This document shows, one piece after another, positions 24,141-29,920 of a stretch of 29,920 bases of DNA. A program made the translations under genes and the position numbers. Within the stretch, counting starts at the first letter, position 1; each line of letters opens with the position of its first letter. Location of the stretch: positions 1-29,920 of the forward strand of contig DASUCS010000380.1 in assembly GCA_036275935.1 (NCBI GenBank). The letters are read 5' to 3'. A model generated the notes under the pieces. That model searched no databases. It had not been told where the DNA came from and saw nothing but the letters and a program-made list of their open reading frames with translations. The DNA is from DASUCS01 sp036275935 (GTDB lineage Bacteria; Actinomycetota; Acidimicrobiia; Acidimicrobiales; JACDCH01).

Positions 24141-25550
24141 GTGACCACCGTCGATCTGCCACTACCGACACGCGCGCGCCCGCCCGCGCCGACTGACCGG
24201 ACACCGAGCCCGCCCACACTGCTGGCGCTCGACGCGGGGGAGCAGTACCGGTTCGGGTTCGCGATGAACGCGTGCATCGGGTGTCACAGCTGTGAGGTCG
24301 CGTGCGCAGAGCAGAACGGCCTGCCCGCGGGAACGGTGTGGCGTCGTGTCGGTGAGATCGAAGGCGGCGATCACCCGAACACGCGCCGGTTCCATCTGTC
24401 GATGTCGTGCAACCACTGCCTCGAACCCGCCTGCCTCGAGGGTTGCCCGACCAACGCCTACGAGAAGTTGAGCAACGGCATCGTCGTCCAACATCCCGAC
24501 GACTGCATCGGCTGTCAGTACTGCACCTGGAACTGTCCGTACTCCGTGCCGGTGTTCCAACCCGACCGCCGCATCGTGACGAAGTGCGATCTGTGCCGTC
24601 CGCGTCTCGACGCCGGCGCGCTGCCGGCCTGCGTCGACGCGTGCCCTACGCATGCCATCACCGTCGAGAAGGTCGATGTCGACGCCTGGCGCGCCGACCA
24701 CTCCGCGGGCGACGCCCCGGAGCTTCCCTCCGCGGAGCTGACGCTCTCGACGACGCGCATCCAGCTCCCCGACGACCTACCGCCGGAGACCTACGCCGCC
24801 AGCGACTGGAACGTCCGTCCCGAGCACCCGCACTGGCCGCTCGTGTGGTTGACGCTGGTGAGCCAGCTCGCAGTTGGCATCAGTGTCACCGCCTCGACCG
24901 GGGGGCAGCGCACGCTGGCCGCGGGCACCGCCGCGGTCGCGCTTTTGGGTGCGCTCTTCCACCTCGGTCGTCCCGCGATGGCCTACAAGGCATTCCGCAA
25001 CGTCCGCCGTTCGTGGCTCTCGCGCGAAGTTGCGCTGCTGTTCGCCTTCGCCACCGCGGCGGTTGGCGCCATGGTGCTGCCGGCCTTGAACCCTGTCGCC
25101 GCCGCGGCCGGGCTCGCGGGGCTGTACGCGTCTGCCCGTCTGTACATCGTCCCTGGTCGTCCTGCCTGGAACTCGCATCTCACGGTGGCGCGGTTCGCGG
25201 CAACCGCACTTGCGTTGGGTCCGGTGCTCACGGGTCACGAGGGCACGGCGGTGGTGGGGATGGTCCTCGCGCTCGTGGCCACCGTGGCGAACTGGATCCG
25301 GCTCGCGCCCGGGCGCACTGTCTCGACACGCGGCGCGCTGGTCCTCGAGCTGCGGTGGCTCCGGGGCTGGACCGTGCTGCGCTTCGCGTTCATGGCCGCC
25401 GCCATCGCGCTGCTGCCGGTGCAGCCGGGAGTGTCGTTTGCGATCGCCGCCGCCAGCGAGCTGACCGGCCGATGGTTGTTCTACGTCGCAGTCGTACCGC
25501 TCAACATGCCCGGCGCGTTCTGGCGCGGCGCGGCGGGAACCCACCGATGA
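24141..25550 (+). CDS. DmsB-DmsC fusion: four-cluster ferredoxin joined to a quinol-type membrane anchor
   Basis: This 469-aa protein has two parts. Residues 40-180 are a DmsB/NrfC-like ferredoxin with 16 cysteines in four groups: Cys45/48/51/55, Cys90/93/98/102, Cys122/125/128/132 and Cys149/152/164/168. Residues 230-469 contain eight hydrophobic segments of DmsC type, starting HWPLVWLTLVSQLAVGISV, and the loop HLGRPAMAYKAFRNVRRSWLSRE is a DmsC hallmark. In the DMSO reductase family these roles are separate subunits carrying electrons from menaquinol to the molybdenum enzyme. Here they are one chain, encoded between nirD and the nitrate reductase gene (ATGA overlap with the latter). There is no twin-arginine signal, so the ferredoxin part should face the cytoplasm. 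GTG 24141 lacks a ribosome binding site. Confidence 0.85.
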   Translation: MTTVDLPLPTRARPPAPTDRTPSPPTLLALDAGEQYRFGFAMNACIGCHSCEVACAEQNGLPAGTVWRRVGEIEGGDHPNTRRFHLSMSCNHCLEPACLEGCPTNAYEKLSNGIVVQHPDDCIGCQYCTWNCPYSVPVFQPDRRIVTKCDLCRPRLDAGALPACVDACPTHAITVEKVDVDAWRADHSAGDAPELPSAELTLSTTRIQLPDDLPPETYAASDWNVRPEHPHWPLVWLTLVSQLAVGISVTASTGGQRTLAAGTAAVALLGALFHLGRPAMAYKAFRNVRRSWLSREVALLFAFATAAVGAMVLPALNPVAAAAGLAGLYASARLYIVPGRPAWNSHLTVARFAATALALGPVLTGHEGTAVVGMVLALVATVANWIRLAPGRTVSTRGALVLELRWLRGWTVLRFAFMAAAIALLPVQPGVSFAIAAASELTGRWLFYVAVVPLNMPGAFWRGAAGTHR

Positions 25551-27769
25551 AGCTGCCGAACTGGTTCGGCGTCGATCATGGCGGCGCCACGTACGCCTAC
25601 GTCGACGAACCCGGCCACGGACCGGTCAGTGCCAGCCGGCGCGTCGATCACTGGGTGCGAACGACGTGCGGTTACTGCTCGGTCGGTTGCGGGATGCTCG
25701 TCGGCGTGCGCGATGGCCAGGCGGTCGCGGTGAACGGCGACCCCGACCACCCGGTCAACCGCGGGCGCCTGTGTCCCAAGGGCCTCTGTGAGCACCAGTC
25801 GATCGCCGCGCCCGGTCGGCTCACGACGCCAACCGTCGACGGTGCTGCGACGACGTGGGACCGTGCGCTCACCCGCGTCACCGACGGCTTCAAAGCGATC
25901 ATGGACGAGCACGGCCCCGACTCGGTTGCCGTGCTGTCGACCGGCCAGCTCGTCACCGAGGAGTTCTACGCGCTCGGCAAGCTCGTGCGCCTCGGCATGG
26001 GGATCCGTCACTTCGACGGCAACACGACTCTGTGCATGGCCAGCGCCGTCGCGGGCTACAAGCTGTCGTTCGGCACCGATGGCCCCCCTGGCTGCTACGA
26101 GGACTTCGAGCTGGCAGACGTCGTCGTGCTCTGGGGAGCGAACATCGCGGACAACCACCCGCTGCTCGCGCCGCGCGTGCTCGCGGATCGGGCCGAGCGA
26201 ACGGTGATCGTCGTCGATCCGAGGGTGACGAAGTCGGCGATGCTCGCCGATCTGCACGTCCCGGTGCGACCACGCGGTGACATCGCGTTGTTGCACGGGA
26301 TCATGCGCGTGTTGCTCGACGACGGGCTCATCGATGTCGACGCCGTCCGCCCTCACGTCGACGGGCTCGATCACTTGTTGACGCATCTCGACGACTGGAC
26401 CGTCGCACGTGCTGCTGCGGAGAGCGGTGTCGCTCCCGAAAACATCATCGACCTCGCGCGAGTGATCGGACGCGCCGAGCGTTGCGTGCTGGCCTGGACC
26501 ATGGGCGTGAACCACTCGGTGCAGGGAACCGAGACGGTCACGTTGCTCAACACCCTCGCGGTGCTGACCGGCAACATCGGGCGGCCCGGCGCTGCGCCGT
26601 TCTCGATCACGGGCCAGTGCAACGCCATGGGCACACGCGAGACGGGCTTCACCGCGTCGATGCCGGGCTACCGCGGCTACGACGACGCCGACGCCCGTCG
26701 CGAACTCGCGGCACGACTGGGCATCGACGAGTCGCGGTTGCCGGACGCACGCGGTCGCGCCTATCCCGACATCATCAATGCGGTCGTGTCCGGGCGCATC
26801 AAGGGTCTGTGGATCATCGCCACGAACCCGGTGGTCTCGTATCCCAACCGTGAGGTCCTCGAGCTCGCCCTGCGGAACCTCGATCTGCTCGTCGTGCAGG
26901 ACGGTTTCGAGACGCCCACGACCGCGATGGCGAGCGTCGTGCTGCCCGCGGCGATCTGGGGGGAGAAAGACGGCACGTACACCAACAGCGAGCGGCGCGT
27001 CTCACGCGTGCGCGCTGCGGTCGCGCCACCAGGCGACGCTCGCCCCGACTTCGACATCGTTCTCGATCTCGCGCGGCACTGGGGGTGCGACGATCTGTTC
27101 ACCGGTTGGCAGCATCCGCAGGATGCGTTCGACGAGTGGCGGCGCGTGTCGGCCGGTCGGCCCTGCGACTACAGCGGGATCACATGGGAACGCATCGACG
27201 CCACAGGAGGCGTGCAGTGGCCGTGTCCCGTCGATGCCCCCGACGTTCCCGCCGGCGGCACCCCGCGCCTGTACACCGAGTTGACCTTCAACACATCGGA
27301 CGGTCGAGCGCACCTGCGGGTCGTCGAGCCGAAGCCGATCCGCGATGCACCAACGTCCAACTTCCCGCTGCTGCTGAACACCGGCAGAACTGTCGAGCAT
27401 TGGCACACCCGCACGAAGACCGGGCGCATTCCGATACTCGAAGGTCTCGCCCCGGAGGCCTGGGTGGAGATCCATCCTGACGACGCGCGGTCGCTGCACG
27501 TTCATGCCGGTGACCTCGTACGCGTGTCGTCCGCACGCGGGACCATCGAACGCATCCGAGCGCGCGTCACCACGATCGTTCGGCGCGGTGAGGTGTTCAT
27601 TCCGTTCCACTGGGACGGAGCGAGCGCCAACTGGCTGACCGATGACGAGTTCGACCCGATCAGTCGCGAACCGAACTACAAACAGTGTGCAGTACGAGTC
27701 GAGCGAGTCCAGGCGCCCGGACGTCGGCGCCGGTTCACGACCGCGTCACACAACGTTGCCGTCCCGTAA
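25547..27769 (+). CDS. molybdopterin nitrate reductase, cytoplasmic (NarB/NasC/NapA-like catalytic subunit)
   Basis: This 740-aa molybdopterin oxidoreductase reduces nitrate to nitrite using bis-MGD and one [4Fe-4S] cluster. Cys41, Cys44, Cys48 and Cys76 (CGYCSVGCGM, CPKG) bind the cluster. LCMASAVAGYK gives Cys163 as the expected Mo ligand, as in NapA/NarB. TMGVNHSVQGTETV is an MGD-binding motif, and WHTRTKTGR is in the C-terminal cofactor domain. There is no Tat signal and no C-terminal [2Fe-2S] BFD domain, so it is a cytoplasmic assimilatory-type enzyme. Its electron donor is probably the ferredoxin/DmsC fusion whose stop overlaps its ATG. Other molybdoenzyme activities are possible in principle, but the narK-nirBD context makes nitrate very likely. 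Confidence 0.9.
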   Translation: MKLPNWFGVDHGGATYAYVDEPGHGPVSASRRVDHWVRTTCGYCSVGCGMLVGVRDGQAVAVNGDPDHPVNRGRLCPKGLCEHQSIAAPGRLTTPTVDGAATTWDRALTRVTDGFKAIMDEHGPDSVAVLSTGQLVTEEFYALGKLVRLGMGIRHFDGNTTLCMASAVAGYKLSFGTDGPPGCYEDFELADVVVLWGANIADNHPLLAPRVLADRAERTVIVVDPRVTKSAMLADLHVPVRPRGDIALLHGIMRVLLDDGLIDVDAVRPHVDGLDHLLTHLDDWTVARAAAESGVAPENIIDLARVIGRAERCVLAWTMGVNHSVQGTETVTLLNTLAVLTGNIGRPGAAPFSITGQCNAMGTRETGFTASMPGYRGYDDADARRELAARLGIDESRLPDARGRAYPDIINAVVSGRIKGLWIIATNPVVSYPNREVLELALRNLDLLVVQDGFETPTTAMASVVLPAAIWGEKDGTYTNSERRVSRVRAAVAPPGDARPDFDIVLDLARHWGCDDLFTGWQHPQDAFDEWRRVSAGRPCDYSGITWERIDATGGVQWPCPVDAPDVPAGGTPRLYTELTFNTSDGRAHLRVVEPKPIRDAPTSNFPLLLNTGRTVEHWHTRTKTGRIPILEGLAPEAWVEIHPDDARSLHVHAGDLVRVSSARGTIERIRARVTTIVRRGEVFIPFHWDGASANWLTDDEFDPISREPNYKQCAVRVERVQAPGRRRRFTTASHNVAVP

Positions 27770-27803
27770 CACGCGCGACACAAGGCGCAGCGACGATTCG
27801 CGC

Positions 27804-28907
27804 ATGTTGCTGGGGTACACGGTTGGCATCACCGCGGACCGACGCTGGGAGGAGCAGAGCGGTCTGTTCGAGCGCCGAGGCGCGTCCGTACAGCACGGGC
27901 CCTCGATCCGCACGCTGCCCCTCGGGTCGGATCAGCGGCTGCGCGCCGCGACCGACGCAGTGATCGCGCGTCGCCCAACCGTCCTCGTCGCGAACACCGG
28001 ACTCGGCATTCGCTCGTGGTTCAGTGCCGCCGAGACCTGGGGCGTCGCCGAGCCATTGACCGATGCTTTGCGGCTCGCTCGCATCTACGCCCGCGGTCCC
28101 AAGGCGTCGGGGGCCGTGCAACTGCACGGGCTCGAGGTCGAGGAGCGAGCGCCCACCGAGCGACTGCGCGACGCGGTCGAGCTGGCAATGGGCGCGTTGC
28201 GCCCGGGCGACGTCGTCGCGCTGCAACTCGACGGCAGCGGCGCGAGCGAGGAGGCCAACCGGTTGCGCGCCGCCGGCATCGACGTCATCGAGCTTCCGGT
28301 CTACGAGTGGACGATGCCCGCGGACGTCGCGCCCGCGCGACGCCTCGTTGAAGACGTGATCGCCGGGCGCATCCAAGCGGTGACGTTCACCGCTGGACCG
28401 GCCATTCACAACCTGATGGACATCGCGGCCGAACGTGACCTCGACGTCGCGTTGCGAGCCGCGCTCACGAGCGGGCGAACGGTCCTCGGTTGTGTCGGGC
28501 CCGTGTGCGCGGAGGTCGCCGCTCGACATGGGCTCGCGTCACCGCAGCTGGTGGTGCCGAGGACGTGGCGGCTCGGTCCGCTCGTTCGGGCCGTGGCCGA
28601 CCGCTTGGCCGAGCGCACGCTGACGGTCGAACTAGCCACCAGCACGATGACGATCGCCGGCAATCACGTGACCGTCGACGACGAATCGGTCGTGCTGACG
28701 GACACGGAGGCGCGCGTCCTCACGATGCTCGCGTCCGAGCCGAACCACGTGTACGCGAAGTCCGACCTGCTCCGAGACGTGTGGCGCGACGAGGACGCCG
28801 ACCCCCATGTGGTCGAGGCAGTGGTCAACCGGCTGCGCCGCCGCCTCGGTCCGTCCGGGCGCAGCATCAGCGCGGTGTACCGCCGGGGTTACACGTTGCG
28901 GGTGTAG
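27804..28907 (+). CDS. HemD-like/winged-helix regulator (NnaR-type)
   Basis: This 367-aa protein fuses two domains. Residues 1-260 resemble uroporphyrinogen-III synthase (GYTVGITADRRWEEQSGLFERRGA, VTFTAGPAIHNLM, VLGCVGPVCAEVA). Residues 275-367 form an OmpR/PhoB-type winged helix (LTDTEARVLTMLASEPNHV, LLRDVWRDEDADPHVVEAVV, YRRGYTLRV). The same fusion is known in actinobacteria as NnaR, which acts with GlnR on nitrate and nitrite assimilation genes. Here it ends the nitrate operon, 34 nt after the reductase gene, so it probably senses nitrogen or tetrapyrrole status and regulates the operon. Whether the HemD part retains catalysis is unknown. ATG 27804 lacks a strong ribosome binding site. The 3' end overlaps the convergent HTH gene by 19 nt. 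Confidence 0.85.
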   Translation: MLLGYTVGITADRRWEEQSGLFERRGASVQHGPSIRTLPLGSDQRLRAATDAVIARRPTVLVANTGLGIRSWFSAAETWGVAEPLTDALRLARIYARGPKASGAVQLHGLEVEERAPTERLRDAVELAMGALRPGDVVALQLDGSGASEEANRLRAAGIDVIELPVYEWTMPADVAPARRLVEDVIAGRIQAVTFTAGPAIHNLMDIAAERDLDVALRAALTSGRTVLGCVGPVCAEVAARHGLASPQLVVPRTWRLGPLVRAVADRLAERTLTVELATSTMTIAGNHVTVDDESVVLTDTEARVLTMLASEPNHVYAKSDLLRDVWRDEDADPHVVEAVVNRLRRRLGPSGRSISAVYRRGYTLRV

Positions 28908-29125
28908 ATCGGCGTCCCGCGGAGGTCGATCGTGAGGCCTTCCGGCCGCAGCACGACCTTGGCATTGCGGTCACGCCACTTCTCGAGCTCCTCGCCGTCG
29001 AATCGGACGAAGGGGCCAACCTTGACGAAGGGGATGGTCTCCTGGTCGACGAGACGCCGGACCTGCGCGGTGGGCAGCTGCAACAACTCGGCTGCCTGTT
29101 TCAGGTCGAGCAGGTTCCGCTGCAT
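28889..29125 (-). CDS. excisionase/MerR-like helix-turn-helix protein
   Basis: This 78-aa protein has an N-terminal winged HTH of the excisionase/MerR type (LLDLKQAAELLQLPTAQVRR, then PFVKVGPFVRFDGEELEKW). A basic C-terminal tail follows (LRPEGLTIDLRGTPIYTRNV). Such small proteins bind DNA, either as recombination directionality factors or as BldC-like regulators. No integrase, att site or phage gene is nearby, so a transcriptional role is more likely. AGGA lies about 10 nt before ATG 29125. It is divergent from the STAS gene (41 nt between starts) and overlaps the end of the NnaR-like gene by 19 nt. Confidence 0.75.
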   Translation of the reverse strand: MQRNLLDLKQAAELLQLPTAQVRRLVDQETIPFVKVGPFVRFDGEELEKWRDRNAKVVLRPEGLTIDLRGTPIYTRNV

Positions 29126-29166
29126 GATGCAAAGATCCTAGAAGCAGTAGGGGACAGCGGGAGAAG

Positions 29167-29484
29167 TTGGAGCAGGACTTCGCAGTCGAGCTCGAACCGG
29201 ACGGCGACGGCTGGCGCATCGGCCTCAGCGGCGACATCGACGTCGCGGCCGACGCGTCGGTCCGCGCCGCGCTCGGCCGCGCCCTCGCCCGTACCGGCTC
29301 GCATGTCGTGATCGACCTGCGCGGGACGACGTTCCTCGACTCGACGGGCATCAACAACCTCGTCCTCGCCCACAAGGCGGCGCAGGCGGCCTCCGTTCGG
29401 CTCATCGTGGAGCCCGGTCCGCCGTCGATCATGCGCACCCTGCGCATCGCCGGCATCGACTGGATGCTCGGCCTCGGCGACTGA
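29167..29484 (+). CDS. STAS-domain protein (anti-sigma-factor antagonist-like)
   Basis: This 105-aa single STAS domain has the strands WRIGLSGDIDVAADASVRAA and VVIDLRGTTFLDSTGINNL. Ser59 in DSTG sits at the position phosphorylated in SpoIIAA/RsbV-type proteins. It may release a sigma factor by binding an anti-sigma kinase, but no kinase or sigma gene is in the window. It starts with TTG 29167 (GGGAG 3 nt upstream), a rather poor initiation site; I keep it because the domain begins almost immediately. A further coding region on the same strand starts about 110 nt after the stop. Confidence 0.8.
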   Translation: MEQDFAVELEPDGDGWRIGLSGDIDVAADASVRAALGRALARTGSHVVIDLRGTTFLDSTGINNLVLAHKAAQAASVRLIVEPGPPSIMRTLRIAGIDWMLGLGD

Positions 29485-29597
29485 CTGCCGTACGCCTCGG
29501 CGCGATGTCACCGCGTCGAAGGGGCGCGGTACACTCCTGTTCGGCGTCCCGCCTGTTTGACGGCGGTGAGTGGGCCTGAACCGGGGCCTCTCAACGG

Positions 29598-29920
29598 ATG
29601 CCACATCGGAAGTCGCACGTCGCGGTGACGGGCGGACCGGCGCCGGGGAAGCGCTCCAATTTGAGTTCCAACCACGACAACGAAGCCCTCGAGGCGGCCG
29701 TGTGGGCGGCCGCTGAAGGCACCGCCTCGCCCGAGCAGTTCGCGCTGCTCGACGCGAACCCGCCCGTGTCGGCGCGGCTGGTCGATTCGCTGCTGGCCGA
29801 CACGCAGGCGCGACTCGAGTCGGTCCAAGGATTGAAGGGGCCAGAACGCGCCCAGGTCATCGCCGACTTCGCCGAGGAGCTCGAGGGTCTGCGCCGGGTC
29901 TACGAACGATTCCACGGACC
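29598..29920 (+). CDS. hypothetical protein, partial (runs off the window end)
   Basis: An open frame from ATG 29598 has no stop before the window end (107 codons). Nearly all third positions are G or C, which is the coding pattern of the neighbours. The protein begins MPHRKSHVAVTGGPAPGKR, then has acidic/alanine helices (EALEAAVWAAAEGT, PEQFALLD, VSARLVDSLLADTQARLESV, IADFAEELEGLRRVYERF). It reads as a helical cytoplasmic protein. I do not recognise a family. It follows the STAS gene with a 113-nt gap, so it may belong to a signalling cluster, but this is a guess. Confidence 0.6.
   Translation, partial: MPHRKSHVAVTGGPAPGKRSNLSSNHDNEALEAAVWAAAEGTASPEQFALLDANPPVSARLVDSLLADTQARLESVQGLKGPERAQVIADFAEELEGLRRVYERFHG

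Noticed and set aside
24407..25546. Upstream extension of the nitrate reductase frame (1120 aa in total)
   Set aside because: Its N-terminal part is an out-of-frame, Arg-rich reading of the ferredoxin/DmsC fusion; the family start is at 25547.
28889..29125. Excisionase-like gene as a sign of an integrated element
   Set aside because: No integrase, att-like direct repeat, tRNA or phage gene is present, so there is no support for an element.
29507..29535. Possible promoter with TACACT at 29530 before the last gene
   Set aside because: The -10 resembles the consensus, but no acceptable -35 lies 16-18 nt upstream.

Overview
The window looks like chromosomal DNA from a high-GC actinobacterium. 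Third codon positions are strongly G/C, GTG and TTG starts are frequent, and several genes have actinobacterial counterparts: a DUF3040 protein, a MaoC-like dehydratase pair, an LAxTG-anchored surface protein, a HemD/winged-helix regulator of the NnaR type and a GlnR-like operator. An Acidimicrobiia-like lineage is my best guess, but nothing here fixes the taxon. I found no rRNA, tRNA, CRISPR array, transposase or phage gene. No gene-free stretch exceeds about 300 bases.

Layout. (1) 1-4.9 kb: a DUF1269-like protein, a large MalT-type LuxR regulator, an imperfect inverted repeat between convergent genes, a minus-strand pair (DUF3040 membrane protein and a small Cys-motif/coiled-coil protein), and a SHOCT membrane protein followed by a strong terminator. 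(2) 4.9-8 kb: a fatty acyl-CoA block of two MaoC-type hot-dog proteins, a crotonase-family protein, a small conserved protein and a convergent SDR dehydrogenase. (3) 8-11.4 kb: a secreted CALB-like lipase, then on the minus strand a DHA2-type drug exporter overlapping a cytidylate-kinase-like protein. (4) 11.5-18.2 kb: an envelope region with a secreted ScyD-like beta-propeller carrying three SLH domains, a P2-type ATPase with unusual ion-site residues, and a wall-anchored protein with four neocarzinostatin-like domains. (5) 18.2-19.7 kb: an AMP-forming acyl-CoA synthetase, convergent with the previous gene. (6) 19.8-28.9 kb: a compact nitrate-assimilation operon. (7) 28.9-29.9 kb: an excisionase-like HTH protein, an STAS-domain protein, and a coding region that runs off the window.

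The nitrate operon is the most coherent system. Its order is narK-type transporter, nirB, nirD, a ferredoxin/DmsC-like membrane fusion, a molybdopterin nitrate reductase and an NnaR-like regulator, with overlaps of 4-8 nt or gaps of 4-34 nt. A four-part site with exact 6-nt spacing, resembling a GlnR box, lies just upstream. NarK would import nitrate, the reductase would make nitrite in the cytoplasm, and NirBD would reduce nitrite to ammonium. The unusual part is the electron donor: the gene order suggests the reductase is membrane-attached and fed from quinol through a one-polypeptide DmsB-DmsC fusion, rather than by ferredoxin or an NADH-flavoprotein subunit. That is the observation I would follow up first.
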